Origin: an uncultured Schlesneria sp.
GTDB lineage: Bacteria > Planctomycetota > Planctomycetia > Planctomycetales > Planctomycetaceae
DNA: 64,000 nucleotides
Assembly (NCBI GenBank): GCA_903904835.1
Contig: CAIVEI010000043.1
Location: 1-64,000 of the forward strand
Direction of reading: 5' to 3'
Part shown: piece after piece, positions 17,542 to 28,424 of the stretch
How the letters are laid out: every line of letters begins with the position of its first letter
How positions within the stretch are numbered: position 1 is the first letter of the stretch
Position numbers and translations under genes: made by a program
The notes under the pieces: model-generated
The model's input: only the letters and a program-made list of their open reading frames with translations
What the model was told of the DNA's origin: nothing
Databases searched by the model: none

Positions 17542-18378
17542 ATGCTTCAAAAATGGATTTGTAGCTGCGGTGTATTATTGGTCGTCACGGCCACCGCATT
17601 GTCTGACGAAACCCCAGCCGCACGGGGTGTGAAGAAGCAGCGTGTTTCGCCAAAACTTTTACGTGAAGCGATGGCGCTTCCGGAATATCGAGGGCAGCCT
17701 GCGCCAACATCTCCCCCACCGTCGCTTGAGCATTTGCAGCGCCTGTCCGAAAAGCTGAAGACGAACGGTGATACTGAAGGCAGCGAATTACTTCAACGAT
17801 TTATGCAAGAACATCAGCGGCTCGCCAATCAATCGGCTCGCCTGGCCGAAAATCAGACTGCACTAAACGTTCGCTGCCAGGTCATCGAAGTTCAAACGGA
17901 AAAGCTTCCCGCGGATTCCATCCTGCACAACGGTTTGCCGGATCGCCAACATACAGACGCGTTCTGCAAAGAATTGAATCAGGCCGTATTGGCAAAACAC
18001 GCTACTTATTTATTTGAACCTGTAACCCTTTTAACTCGGGTGAATGAAATCGGCCATTTCCATCAGGGGGACGAATTCTCATTCCCGTCGTCTGATGGAA
18101 GCCCAGCCAGCAAATTTCGGCGAACCGGCACGATCATTGAAGTGTTCGTCACACCTATCGAGCACGACAAGAACCGCCTTGAATTGGTTATCGAATTGAT
18201 TGACCCAGTGTCAGTCCATGCCTCGAATGACTCGGATTCATCATTGAATACATCGGGCCATCGAAAGATGGAAGCAACGATTGAAGCGGTCATCGGCGAA
18301 TCCACCGTTCAAACGATCCCTTCGGAAAGACCGGGACGTAAGATCTTTTGCATTACGAGAATCACTCCCAAGAAGTGA
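17542..18378 (+). CDS. Exported protein, possible secretin-like beta domain
   Basis: I do not recognise this 278-aa protein with confidence. It has a signal peptide (MLQKWICSCGVLLVVTATAL), a helical region (about residues 60-115), then a beta-rich domain. The segments VRCQVIEVQTEKLPADSI and RLELVIELIDPVSVH resemble the alternating pattern of a secretin-domain strand, but this is weak. The ATG at 17542 is preferred to a TTG at 17536; an AAAAGGG lies about 10 nt upstream. It lies 52 nt before the DUF1573-like gene, probably in the same transcript. Confidence 0.6.
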   Translation: MLQKWICSCGVLLVVTATALSDETPAARGVKKQRVSPKLLREAMALPEYRGQPAPTSPPPSLEHLQRLSEKLKTNGDTEGSELLQRFMQEHQRLANQSARLAENQTALNVRCQVIEVQTEKLPADSILHNGLPDRQHTDAFCKELNQAVLAKHATYLFEPVTLLTRVNEIGHFHQGDEFSFPSSDGSPASKFRRTGTIIEVFVTPIEHDKNRLELVIELIDPVSVHASNDSDSSLNTSGHRKMEATIEAVIGESTVQTIPSERPGRKIFCITRITPKK

Positions 18379-18430
18379 CCAACACCTTCAGTTCAAGTTA
18401 CGACTGTTCAAAAGTATCGGGAACGCAATT

Positions 18431-19252
18431 ATGAAGTCGACAACGGGAGTAACGGTTCGACTGATGACATGGGTGATGGCCCTCTGCCCTCTCTCGCTCG
18501 CAGTTCTGTTTCACACCGGAATTCAGTCGATTCCTCTTTCCATTGAAGTTCCGCCCAAGCCAGCACTTGCCTTTCATCAATACGCAGTCGATCTGCGAAA
18601 GATTTCCGCATCGAGTGAAGCAAATGCGATCTTCGTGTTTCAAAATAAAGGATCTGAATCCGTTCGAATCAATTCACTCGTTCCAAGCTGCGGATGCTTG
18701 ACGCCGTTGCTTCAGGGGGACCATGACAAGGTCATTCCCGCCGGGGAATTTGGTCGAGTGATCGTCCGGATGCAGCCCGCGAATTCCACGCCTGGACCGC
18801 ACGAGTACACCGTCGCAGTCAAGTATTCCGACCCCGAACCCCGGGAAACGCAGCTCACACTGAAACTCGATATCCCGACAACGACATTGACAGTGTCTCC
18901 TCCGGCACTGATCGTTTACCATCCCAAAGGGGCCGAACCGACCACGTACGACTTCATGATTACGGACGGACGTGGAACACGGTTTGAAATCACTGAGGTC
19001 TCGATCAATAGCGATCTCGTCGAGACCGCGATCGGGGAATCGTCGAGAACACAGACCGGGCTGTTTCAGCAATCCGTCAGAGTTTCGATCGCCGGAGATT
19101 TGCCGCCGGCACGTACGCAAGTGCTGCTGCGTATTAAGACGGACGATCGCGAAGTTCCCGAACTGCGAGTTCCCTTGATGTTGCAAGGTCCAGTTCCCGC
19201 TGTCGCAGATGAAGGGGATCATGCTCTCGATCACGAGCATCATAAGCATTGA
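18431..19252 (+). CDS. DUF1573 domain protein, membrane-anchored or exported
   Basis: The 273-aa product has one hydrophobic N-terminal segment (LMTWVMALCPLSLAVLF) and then an Ig-like beta-sandwich. The hallmark of DUF1573 is visible: the segment FVFQNKGSESVRINSLVPSC with the following GCLTP, a Cys-Gly-Cys near the start of the domain. A second beta domain follows and the C-terminus is His-rich (DHALDHEHHKH), perhaps binding metal. Its function is unknown in planctomycetes, where many copies occur. The ATG at 18431 begins the hydrophobic segment; the longer frame overlaps the preceding gene and is rejected. Confidence 0.72.
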   Translation: MKSTTGVTVRLMTWVMALCPLSLAVLFHTGIQSIPLSIEVPPKPALAFHQYAVDLRKISASSEANAIFVFQNKGSESVRINSLVPSCGCLTPLLQGDHDKVIPAGEFGRVIVRMQPANSTPGPHEYTVAVKYSDPEPRETQLTLKLDIPTTTLTVSPPALIVYHPKGAEPTTYDFMITDGRGTRFEITEVSINSDLVETAIGESSRTQTGLFQQSVRVSIAGDLPPARTQVLLRIKTDDREVPELRVPLMLQGPVPAVADEGDHALDHEHHKH

Positions 19253-19296
19253 CGGGTGTTCAAATCAGATCACATGAGTTGATTGATGCTGATTTC

Positions 19297-20842
19297 TCAT
19301 CGCCCGCAGACGACTTCAGCTGCACCCTCGCCGCTTGCAATCGCATCGGGGACACCAACTCCGTTGCATGCGATTCCGGCTAACGCGATCCCCGTGTGCT
19401 GTTTGGTCAATTCTTGAATCCGCGCGACACGATCAAGGTGTCCGACAACGTATTGAGGCATGGCACTTGGATATCGAACAACTCGCATGAAGTCGGGTTC
19501 ACCCTGAACACCAAGAACCTCAGCCAGTTCCTCCCTGACGATCTGCTTAATCTGATCGTCGGTCTTTTCATACAGTTCCGGCTGCATCGCACCACCGACG
19601 AAGGTTCGCAACAAGACATGATCCGCCGGCGCACGATCCGGAAATTTTCGACTTGAGAACGAAACCGCGATAATCCTTCGACCTTCGGTATGTGGGATTA
19701 CCAACCCAAAGGCTTTCAGTGGGTCGCGGACGTCAGAAAGACGGTGCCCCGAGACAACGATGGCACTTGATGCATATTCGAGTTTTCTAAGTTCGGAGCT
19801 GAGCCTTGAATCAAGTGACTCCAGAATAACGGCCATTCGAACGGCCGATGCAGCGACGACCACCGACGTAAAGGATTCTTCGGTACCGTCCGATAGCTTC
19901 AGCAAATATCGTTGAGAACCCTCAGTCTTTGAGACTTCTTCGAGAGTATCATGCGCAGAAATTGAAAAAATACCGCAGTTCAACCGGACACGACAGGCGG
20001 ATTCCACCTTTGCTCGCAGTGCACTGACGAGATCCTCCATCCCACCCTTCAGCCCCGCGAACAATCCGTACCGAGCTCCGCTCGACGAATCGATTGGCTC
20101 CTCACCGGCTGTCGTATCGGACGACGTTCCCTTATTCCCTCTTTTCATTTTTTTACTGAGCGACGCTCTGATCAGACTACCATAATCGCGTTCCATTTCC
20201 AGGAAACGAGGCATGGTTGCCGCAAGACTTAATCGCTCGGGATCGGCAGTGTAGATTCCGCCAACCAGCGGCTGAATCAGGCGATTAAGAGCTTCACGTC
20301 CAAATCGTCGCAGAACGAAGTCGGAAAGACTTTCGTCGATGATCGCTGCTTTGTTTGAACCCCCCGTCGCGGTTGGTCCATGAGTGGAATTCTGTGCGTC
20401 TCTCTGTCGGCTGGGCACGAACCATTCTGACAACAATCGATACTTGCCCCAGACCGAGAACAAAGGAGACGTGATCACAGGCCAGACGGCTGTTGGGCTG
20501 AGTAACTGAAAACCTTCGGGTATGGGCAGCGGTCGGCCTTCGCGAAGTACGAGTGCTCCCCGGTAGCGAGCATCTGTCGACACGAGTCGGTCTTCAATGC
20601 CAAGTCGACGACAAAGGCCGACTGCGGCAGGTTTGTTCGTCAGAAACGAATCGGCTCCTGTATCGACCAGATATCCACCAATCTGCTCGGTCCCGACCAG
20701 CCCCCCCAAGCGAGAACTGGCTTCGAAAAGCGTGACTTCGATCGCCTCGTTCCGTTCTTGGGCGAGTTCGATCAGGCGATGTGCTGCTGAAAGACCTGCC
20801 AGCCCGCCGCCGATGACGGCAACTCGCTTCGCACCCTCACTC

Positions 20843-20850
<8 letters not shown>
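19297..20850 (-). CDS. hemG: Protoporphyrinogen oxidase (FAD-dependent, HemY/HemG type)
   Basis: This 517-aa flavoprotein catalyses the six-electron oxidation of a porphyrinogen to a porphyrin in heme synthesis. The N-terminus has the dinucleotide-binding fold [19 protein letters not shown]. There follows the family motif [20 protein letters not shown], and the C-terminus contains [20 protein letters not shown], which closes the FAD site. The ATG at 20850 overlaps the end of hemE by 8 nt, consistent with translational coupling. Gene symbol hemG is used for this FAD type in many annotations; hemY is an alternative. A coproporphyrinogen oxidase of this fold (CPO pathway) cannot be excluded from sequence alone. 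Confidence 0.88.
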
Positions 20851-21889
<1,039 letters not shown>

Positions 21890-21975
21890 ATCGGCTCCGG
21901 TCATAAGGGATCGGATTGTAGCGCGACCGGACGCTTAAGGGAAACGCAAACAAACCATTTCATGCACGAAAATTG

Positions 21976-22377
21976 TCAATGACTGACGAAAGGAGCGATT
22001 AGTCCCAGCGCACCTAGAAGGCTCATGAGCGCTGCCAGCACGTAAGCAGGTGAAAAAGAAAGCGACGGATCGTAAGCGTGAAGTCGTTTCGTTCTCTGAC
22101 GATGTTGCCAGCAAGCCATGGCCAGTGTGACCACTCCGATCACGATCATCAGCAAACCTGTCGGACGAGCTCCCAGAAAATGAGGGGGATGCCGTAACGG
22201 GTCTTGCTCGTGCAGGTATTCGAAAAACTTGTTTAATGTCAGCCCGAACGTTACCAGCGATGTTCCCGTCCGAACCCATGCTAAAAGTGTACGCTCGTAA
22301 GCCAGTAACGTCCGTTCAATCGCCATTTGCCCCTGATCAGGTGGTGGCATGGGCTTCTTAGGTTCATTCGTTGTCAT
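21976..22377 (-). CDS. DUF202 family membrane protein
   Basis: The 133-aa protein has the DUF202/YidH signature: the segment ERTLLAYERTLLAWVRTGTS followed by LVTFGLTLNKF, then two more membrane segments (GLLMIVIGVVTLAMACW and YVLAALMSLLGALGLIAPFV). The family is of unknown function and is related to the VTC1-like transmembrane domain. A proline-rich N-terminus (KPMPPPDQ) precedes the domain. It precedes no obvious partner. Confidence 0.85.
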   Translation of the reverse strand: MTTNEPKKPMPPPDQGQMAIERTLLAYERTLLAWVRTGTSLVTFGLTLNKFFEYLHEQDPLRHPPHFLGARPTGLLMIVIGVVTLAMACWQHRQRTKRLHAYDPSLSFSPAYVLAALMSLLGALGLIAPFVSH

Positions 22378-22453
22378 GGCCTGCTATCCGCGAAAAAAAC
22401 TTGACCACGAATCTCATCCTTGCGCGTCGGCAAAATAGTTCTGATGAACGATC

Positions 22454-23254
22454 TCACGCTCGCTGGTAAACGCGAACATAGTCCACCAGAAACTGTCGTG
22501 GAAAAGGCGTACTGGCATCAGGGTTTCCGAGAAAGTTACCCCCGATCGCGAGATTGAGGATCATGTGAAAACGCTGATCGAACGGAGCGGGATATTTCCC
22601 TCCATCGGAACTCCATTCCTTCTGAGTCTGATAAAGTTCACCATCGACATACCAACGGATGATGCCTTCTTCCCATTCAACCGCGTAGTTGTGAAAGTCG
22701 TCTGTGAAGTTTCCGCTCTCCAGTTTTTTCTGTCCGGTGATGTATTTGTTGCCGGGCCACTTTTTGCCGAAATGCAGCGTCCCCAGAACGACATTGGGTT
22801 CCTGGCCCTTAAATTCCATGATGTCGATTTCACCGCTAGAAGCCCAGGTGCCGTAAACTTCGTCGGTGGGCAACATCCAGATGGCGGGCCAGACTCCCTG
22901 GCCCGCTGGCAGTTTTGCACGGACTTCGAACTTGCCGTATTTCCAGTCACCGCGATGTTTGCTTCGAATTCTGGCCGACGAATAATCTCGAACAGTTCCA
23001 GCAATGTCGCAACGTTCCTTTCGTGCTTCCAATACTAAGTGACCGTCTTCGACGCGGAGGTTTTCCTTCCGATCAGTGTACATCTGAAGTTCCTGATTCC
23101 CCCCGCCAAACGAGTTCACTTCCGCTTCCCACTTGCTGTAGTCAAGCGATTTGCCATCAAACTCGTCGCTCCAGACAAGTTTCCATTCCCGATTTTGTGC
23201 TGATACTGACGACGCAAGAGCTAAAAACGACAACAGGACTACTGATCGAAACAT
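22454..23254 (-). CDS. Glycoside hydrolase family 16 (beta-glucanase/laminarinase-like)
   Basis: This 266-aa secreted enzyme has a signal peptide (MFRSVVLLSFLALASSVSA) and the GH16 catalytic motif GEIDIMEFKG with nucleophile E142, D144 and acid/base E147. It also has the substrate-cleft segments GVWPAIWMLP and FHNYAVEWEEGIIRWYVDGE. The family hydrolyses beta-1,3- or mixed-linkage glucans or galactans; the extra residue in the motif (E-x-D-x-x-E) is that of laminarinase-type members. The gene stands alone in the minus direction after DUF202. Confidence 0.92.
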   Translation of the reverse strand: MFRSVVLLSFLALASSVSAQNREWKLVWSDEFDGKSLDYSKWEAEVNSFGGGNQELQMYTDRKENLRVEDGHLVLEARKERCDIAGTVRDYSSARIRSKHRGDWKYGKFEVRAKLPAGQGVWPAIWMLPTDEVYGTWASSGEIDIMEFKGQEPNVVLGTLHFGKKWPGNKYITGQKKLESGNFTDDFHNYAVEWEEGIIRWYVDGELYQTQKEWSSDGGKYPAPFDQRFHMILNLAIGGNFLGNPDASTPFPRQFLVDYVRVYQRA

Positions 23255-23598
23255 CTATTGGCTTCTCAAAAAAAGGGAAATGTCGTGAAGGGACTGCAGT
23301 ATCCGTCGAAAGGCTGAATGATTAGTACTCGATACAGATCCGAAGCAATGTGCTGCGAGCAATGTCGTCTCATAAAGTAATTGGATTCCTGCTGCTCGAC
23401 CAGTCTCAAGCCGAGCGATTGCGTTGCGTATCGACCCAATCCCGACGTTCCGCGAAGACTTTTTCATGCTCGTCGATGCGCGTGACTGAAGAGTGCTACT
23501 GAGCGTGGTTTCCGAAGAATTTTGGCTGAAGTTTTGGTAGATTCAAATTTTGACAACAAATTCATCATCTTGGCAGTTCTGATCCTGTGGAGTTGAGC
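23255..23598. other. Divergent intergenic region
   Basis: The 344 bp between the divergent GH16 and ComF-like genes holds promoters for both. I see no repeat family, hairpin or convincing small gene; a 70-codon minus-strand frame ending at 23255 has no recognisable features. Confidence 0.5.
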
Positions 23599-24381
23599 AT
23601 GATCCGTTTCAACGATTCCATGAAGTATTGCCAAATCAAAACCGAAGCGATTCTTGCACCGTTTTTCTCCGCGGCGATCAATTTTGTTTACGCTCCGACA
23701 TGCCTGTTTTGTGACCAGGAAGTCAATCCTGTTGGCCACAACTTCTGTGAATCCTGTCGATCGAAACTGAAGCCGGTTCATTCGCTTGAATGCGCCCGCT
23801 GTGGTGCTCCCGTCGGACCCTACACAGATCTGACCCGCGGATGTGGCCAGTGCCATCGAGAAACTTTCGCTTTCGATGGAGTAATTCGCCTGGGTGTCTA
23901 TGACGGCCAGATGCGATTGGCCTCGCTTCGTGCAAAAGCCTCCGGGGGGGGAAGTCTTGCTCGCGGGCTGGCCGATCTCCTGGTTTACCAGAAACGAGCG
24001 AAGTTTGATGAACAAGACTTTGATCTTGTCATTCCGGTCCCGGAACATTGGACAAGACGCTTTCTGCATCCACACTACGCAGCCGAAACAGTCTCACGAC
24101 AGATTGCTCGTAGACTTCATGTTCCATGGAGCCGTGAAATTCTCTTAAAGTCGCGTCGGACCCCCAAACAAGCGACCAGTCCTACTCCTCTTCGTCGTCA
24201 GCAGCAACAAGGTAGCTTTGCGGTCTCTCGTACGAGGCAAATTTCAGGAAAAACTATACTTCTCGTCGACGATATTTTAACAACGGGCTCCACCGCTCAT
24301 GCGGCAGCGAGGACACTTAAGGATGCCGGAGCCACATACGTGATCGTCGCAGTCATTGCCGTCAGTCCGTTGCGCAAATAG
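23599..24381 (+). CDS. ComF family phosphoribosyltransferase-like protein
   Basis: The 260-aa protein joins a zinc-binding domain to a phosphoribosyltransferase fold. Cysteine pairs are visible in PTCLFCDQE, NFCESC, ECARCGAP and GCGQCHRE. The PRPP-binding loop is ILLVDDILTTGSTAHAAAR. ComF proteins are needed for DNA uptake in naturally competent bacteria, but in many organisms the role is undefined. The start is the ATG at 23599, with TGGAG 7 nt before it. It converges with nrdR with a 12-nt gap. Confidence 0.85.
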   Translation: MIRFNDSMKYCQIKTEAILAPFFSAAINFVYAPTCLFCDQEVNPVGHNFCESCRSKLKPVHSLECARCGAPVGPYTDLTRGCGQCHRETFAFDGVIRLGVYDGQMRLASLRAKASGGGSLARGLADLLVYQKRAKFDEQDFDLVIPVPEHWTRRFLHPHYAAETVSRQIARRLHVPWSREILLKSRRTPKQATSPTPLRRQQQQGSFAVSRTRQISGKTILLVDDILTTGSTAHAAARTLKDAGATYVIVAVIAVSPLRK

Positions 24382-24393
24382 CGAAATACGTGA

Positions 24394-24855
24394 TCACCGA
24401 GGACTGTCACCGCGAATGATTGGCTGAAGCTCTTCCACAAAGTCGTTGACGTCCTGGAATTCACGATAGACGGATGCAAAGCGGACGAATGCGACATGGT
24501 CCAGATGCCGCAACGATTCCATGACCTTTTCACCAATTTCGCGTGACGGGACTTCTCGATCAAATTGTTCGTAAAGATTCGCTTCGATTTCCGAAATGAT
24601 ATTTTCGATCTTCTCATCGCTGATCGGTCGTTTGTAGCAGGCTTTTTCCAACCCGGACTTGATCTTTTCTCTCTGAAAGGGAACTCGCGTTCCGTCTTTC
24701 TTAACAACTTTGATCGGAGAATCTTCAATCTTTTCGTAAGTCGTGAATCGTCGATCACAACTAAGGCACTTCCGACGTCGCCGAATCACGAATTGCTGAC
24801 TGGCGCGCGAATCGATGACGCTCGTGTCTTCGTGGCGACAAAACGGACACATCAT
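24394..24855 (-). CDS. nrdR: Transcriptional repressor NrdR
   Basis: NrdR (153 aa) represses ribonucleotide reductase genes in response to dATP/ATP through an ATP-cone. The N-terminal zinc ribbon is intact: [17 protein letters not shown] with a second pair in [16 protein letters not shown]. The ATP-cone follows with [18 protein letters not shown] and the C-terminal stretch [20 protein letters not shown]. All typical and full length. No nrd genes are in the window. Confidence 0.95.
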   Translation of the reverse strand: MMCPFCRHEDTSVIDSRASQQFVIRRRRKCLSCDRRFTTYEKIEDSPIKVVKKDGTRVPFQREKIKSGLEKACYKRPISDEKIENIISEIEANLYEQFDREVPSREIGEKVMESLRHLDHVAFVRFASVYREFQDVNDFVEELQPIIRGDSPR

Positions 24856-25409
24856 GATCGCAAACTCCTGTCATTCCAACAATCGAGGGGAAATTGTGGT
24901 CACTTCTTTGCCACTGATAATCCCACAAAGCTAAGCCGCTGTTCCCTTCGATATCATCCCTGAAAATACATTACATCCGAAAGTGAGAAATCGCTAGATG
25001 TTAAGGCGTGAATTCTAACAAATTATTCAATTGGCAAACTTCCCAATGTGAATATGTTGCGAAAATCGAAGCGAATGACGACTTGCGAAGTTTCTGGCAG
25101 AAACCGCGACTTTTCGGGCGTCGGCTCACAACATGGCAAGCCAATCGGACCAGGCCAGATTTCACTGAACCAACGTGCCCGGAGCATCCGATACATCGAA
25201 GGCGTTCAGAACCGAACTGTATGGCATCATTTAGTTTCCGGCCGTAAAGGATTGCCCAGCCGGAAAAGTCACCTCAATCGAAAAAGTTGTTTTTGAATTC
25301 CACTATTGGAGTTCCAGAAACACAGGTTGCCGGTGATGGATGTATTGAAATTGACTCGACCCGAGCCGTCACACTTTGTGATGGCTCGCAATAGTTTTTG
25401 AGGAACAGG
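24856..25409. other. Intergenic region of 554 bp
   Basis: The stretch separates divergent nrdR and the proline-rich exported protein. I found no protein-coding frame I believe in. It contains a hairpin at 25363-25387 and a shorter one around 25299-25313 (GAATTCCA with a near-complement). Their role is unknown. Confidence 0.5.
25363..25387 (+). promoter_or_regulatory. Hairpin 22 nt upstream of a start codon
   Basis: Arms GAGCCGTCACA and TGTGATGGCTC are complementary except for one G-T pair, with a 3-nt loop. It lies in the leader of the following gene and ends shortly before the AGGA that precedes the start. It could be a short attenuator/terminator or simply structural. Confidence 0.35.
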
Positions 25410-26972
25410 ATGCCTCACATGAATCTTCGATTAACGTTGCCGATTATTTTCGTGTTCGCTTTTCCCCACCTTATCATGCCCGTTCAGGCGCAAGTTGTCC
25501 CGGGAACCGGGCAACAAATCATCGAAGTCTTTGATGACTTTGAAGACCCAGCCTGGGCTTTCAATCTGAATTTGCCAAAGTCGAGTGCCAACATCGACAA
25601 GGTTGAACGACATCCGTCGGGCTTCTCGAACAATCGTTTGTATCTGGAAAGCCTGTATCGCGGCACTCCTGACTTTGTGCGTCGGGTTGAGACGCCTCCC
25701 GGTGGTTTGCCCGGCAGTACCGGGGCTCTGGCGATGCAGACCATGCACTCCGGTGTTCCAGGAACGACTTCGGCCACGTTTCAGCAGGATGACCTGATTG
25801 CTGGCGTACAGCAAAAACTTGGATACATGATGCCTGTATCCTGGACCCCCAGCTACGTCGTTCGCGTCTATATTCCGCCATTCGACAAATGGGAACAGCG
25901 ACACGGTAGCCATTTTGGTTTTCGCGCCGATTGTAACACGACCATTGATAAGCCAACAAAAATGGGGCGTTTCTTCAAATCCATGGGAACCACAAAAAAG
26001 CTCGAGCAATACTGGCCGGGCTTTTTCGTCCAACTCCATCTGAAACAAAAGTCGGGTGAGAAAGAAGACTACGCCACGATCCTGATCCGTTCCGATCAAA
26101 ACGGCAATGATGTTCCCGGACCCAAGATTACTCGTCCAGGATGGTGGACTTTGGGTTTATCGTTTACTCCCGATGGAAAAGTCCATTACTACGCCCATGA
26201 AGGTGTCGCAAACCTGACCGCCAAAGACCACCTCTATTCGAATTTCCCGTATGGGTATCGTTGCGAACAAACGAGCACATTCTTCTTTAACATCGTGAAC
26301 CAGGATGATGGGCGTACCTGGTCAACTCGCTGGATCGTTGATGATCCGAAGGTTTATGTTGCGTCGGGAACCTATCGCCCGCCGGTTCAACAACAGATGG
26401 CTCAAAAGCCACAACCACCTGTCCAACCAGTGCCGCCAGCTCAAGTAGCAGCACCGACTCTACAACAGACCCCTGTTGCGAAGTCAGCCCCGCCGATTAC
26501 ACAGAACCCTGCGGCGATCCCATTGCTGCCTCCACCTGTCGTAACAAAAGCTCCTTCCACATTGCCTTCGACCACCGCTGCGACGCCAGTCAAGCCGGCC
26601 ACTAATGCTCAGCCAGTTCCCATGATTGCTTCAAAACCGATGGACGTTCCTGCGGTCGCTCCTAAAGAAGAACCGAAACCTGAGCCAAAGCTTGAACCGA
26701 AGGTCGAACCTCAGCCAGAATCAAAACCGGTGACCGAGCCGGAGCCAAAATTCGAGCTTCCAATACCGACCCCGCTTCCGTTGCCGGTTCAAGAATCAAA
26801 ACCAGAAGTCATTCCGGAATCCAAACCGGAAGTCCCTGCAATCGCTCCGCCTGACGCGCCGGTGATCGAAGAACAACCGATGATCGAACCACCTCCGTCG
26901 CTGGAAGCAGGCCCTACACCCGAGAAACCGTCGGAACCGTCTCCGCCTCCAGTTCCGACATTGCCTGAGTGA
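25410..26972 (+). CDS. Exported protein with long Pro/Glu/Lys-rich tail
   Basis: The product (about 520 aa) has a signal peptide ending near LIMPVQAQ, a beta-rich N-terminal domain of about 310 residues, and a disordered tail. The N-terminal part contains FDDFEDPAWAFNLNLPKSSA, a W-rich middle (WTPSYVVRVYIPPFDKWEQR) and FFNIVNQDDGRTWSTRWIVD. This could be a jelly-roll/concanavalin-type sheet, but I recognise no family. The tail alternates Pro with Glu, Lys or Gln, including several PKPEPK-type repeats, and could span the periplasm or cell wall. AGGA lies 5 nt before the ATG at 25410; a second Met at 25419 is also possible. Confidence 0.65.
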   Translation: MPHMNLRLTLPIIFVFAFPHLIMPVQAQVVPGTGQQIIEVFDDFEDPAWAFNLNLPKSSANIDKVERHPSGFSNNRLYLESLYRGTPDFVRRVETPPGGLPGSTGALAMQTMHSGVPGTTSATFQQDDLIAGVQQKLGYMMPVSWTPSYVVRVYIPPFDKWEQRHGSHFGFRADCNTTIDKPTKMGRFFKSMGTTKKLEQYWPGFFVQLHLKQKSGEKEDYATILIRSDQNGNDVPGPKITRPGWWTLGLSFTPDGKVHYYAHEGVANLTAKDHLYSNFPYGYRCEQTSTFFFNIVNQDDGRTWSTRWIVDDPKVYVASGTYRPPVQQQMAQKPQPPVQPVPPAQVAAPTLQQTPVAKSAPPITQNPAAIPLLPPPVVTKAPSTLPSTTAATPVKPATNAQPVPMIASKPMDVPAVAPKEEPKPEPKLEPKVEPQPESKPVTEPEPKFELPIPTPLPLPVQESKPEVIPESKPEVPAIAPPDAPVIEEQPMIEPPPSLEAGPTPEKPSEPSPPPVPTLPE

Positions 26973-26999
26973 CATTATCTTCGTCTGTGAGCAACAACT

Positions 27000-27479
27000 A
27001 TGTTGAAACTCTGGCTGGTAAGACACGGAGAAGCCGTTGATCCTGATTTGGCGCGTTCGGATTTTCACCGAACGCTGACGGAAACCGGTCGACAGCAGTT
27101 GACCGGTTTGACGCGATGGCTGATTGAACGTGTCGAACCGCCAGAACTGATCCTGCATAGTCCGCTGGTTCGTGCACAACAAACTGCGGAAACAATCGCG
27201 GCAGAAATCGGAGCCGATATCGTGACGGTTCGCCTGGAAGAAGCCCTTTCTCCAGGGATCGACATCGATGAATTGCTTCGTCGAGTCGCCAGCACGGCGG
27301 CGGAACGGATCGTCTGCGTCGGACATCAGCCAGACATGAGTCGTTGTCTGGCTGACATGATCGGCGGCGGCACGATTCATTACTCGCCCGGAACGATTGC
27401 CGGAGTGGAATTCAGCGGCCCCATTGTCAGGCACGGTGGACGCCTTCGCTGGTTGGCTGATCCACATTGGTTCGGCTGA
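27000..27479 (+). CDS. sixA: Phosphohistidine phosphatase SixA
   Basis: SixA (159 aa) is a small member of the histidine phosphatase superfamily that dephosphorylates phosphohistidine, e.g. in two-component HPt domains. The RHG motif is intact: LWLVRHGEAVDPD (R8, H9, G10). The second cluster ILHSPLVRAQQTAETI with the further Arg and the C-terminal catalytic His in CVGHQPDMSRCLADMI are all there. Length is normal. It is 27 nt after the proline-rich gene, converging with the DUF1570-like gene. Confidence 0.9.
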   Translation: MLKLWLVRHGEAVDPDLARSDFHRTLTETGRQQLTGLTRWLIERVEPPELILHSPLVRAQQTAETIAAEIGADIVTVRLEEALSPGIDIDELLRRVASTAAERIVCVGHQPDMSRCLADMIGGGTIHYSPGTIAGVEFSGPIVRHGGRLRWLADPHWFG

Positions 27480-27492
27480 GTTTCGCCGTTCG

Positions 27493-28320
27493 TCACTTCA
27501 AATGATCGATAATCGCCTGATCCAGATTCGGAATCCGTTTTCGCAACAGCTTACTTAACGGCGTCTCCTGGGCACCCGAATTGATCTCTTCAAAGTAAAT
27601 ATCCAGGGCCATTCGCGCTTCCTTTGGACCGTGAAGCAGAAAATGGACAATGCCCCACGAATCGCGATAGTCCTTACCATTCATGTCGAGCAGTTTTCGC
27701 TTCGCCTCAAGCTTTTCAATATTTGGCCGCCATCCCTGGTACCGAATCGCGTCACGCAATTCTTTCCGATGCGAGTGTCCTTTCTCTCTTGATGACCCGG
27801 GCATTTCAAAATATTCCGCCAACCCCTCGTCGATCCAGATCGGGACGTAGGGAAGTGCCGTATGCAGCAACGCATGAGTCGTCTCGTGCCGAACATCAGT
27901 TTCCAGATCGCGCTGGCGATACGCATAAATCCGACCGGTACCGGGATCGGTGCCCGGGACATACAATGCCTGGCGATTGATCCCTTCGGGAATTCGAACC
28001 CGCAAGTACTGGTCGTAGCTGCGTTTACTTTGAAAAAGATGAATCTGAATTGATTCCGGCTGGCATTTCAGTCGGAGTGTTTCTTCCAGATCCTGTTGCA
28101 GGTCACCCAGGTCTTGAACCAGACCATGCACGTCCTGAAGAGGAAACTCCGACCGAATCAAGTACGGTCCCAATTCCCGCTCTTCAGCCCATTGCGAGCT
28201 GTCAGCTTGCCCACGTCCACCGCCCCACGTGAAGCTTGATTTGATCCGACTCCACGGAGATGCATTCACTGACGCCGCAGCGATCAAAATCAGACACGCA
28301 GTCAGCGGGGCATAACGCAT
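27493..28320 (-). CDS. DUF1570-type putative zinc metallopeptidase
   Basis: The 275-aa exported protein (signal peptide MRYAPLTACLILIAAASVNA) has a gluzincin-like zinc motif RHETTHALLH with H145, E146, H149. The third ligand is likely the Glu in WIDEGLAEYFE (E165 or E169). This arrangement matches DUF1570/peptidase-MA-like proteins frequent in planctomycetes. Function unknown; cell-wall or matrix proteolysis is possible. The true start is at 28320; the in-frame extension to 28569 runs through a palindromic repeat element and is spurious. Confidence 0.78.
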   Translation of the reverse strand: MRYAPLTACLILIAAASVNASPWSRIKSSFTWGGGRGQADSSQWAEERELGPYLIRSEFPLQDVHGLVQDLGDLQQDLEETLRLKCQPESIQIHLFQSKRSYDQYLRVRIPEGINRQALYVPGTDPGTGRIYAYRQRDLETDVRHETTHALLHTALPYVPIWIDEGLAEYFEMPGSSREKGHSHRKELRDAIRYQGWRPNIEKLEAKRKLLDMNGKDYRDSWGIVHFLLHGPKEARMALDIYFEEINSGAQETPLSKLLRKRIPNLDQAIIDHLK

Positions 28321-28424
28321 GTCGCGCGGTATATGAAGTGATCCCAGTTCGGTCAAGATGTCTTGACGGCTCAACACTTCAGGCAGAATGGGTAATTGAG
28401 GCGTCGGGCAGGAGTTCCACAGGA

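Noticed and set aside
23255-23467. 70-codon minus-strand frame ending at the GH16 start
   Set aside because: No domain, no signal peptide and no convincing ribosome binding site; the region is a divergent promoter region.
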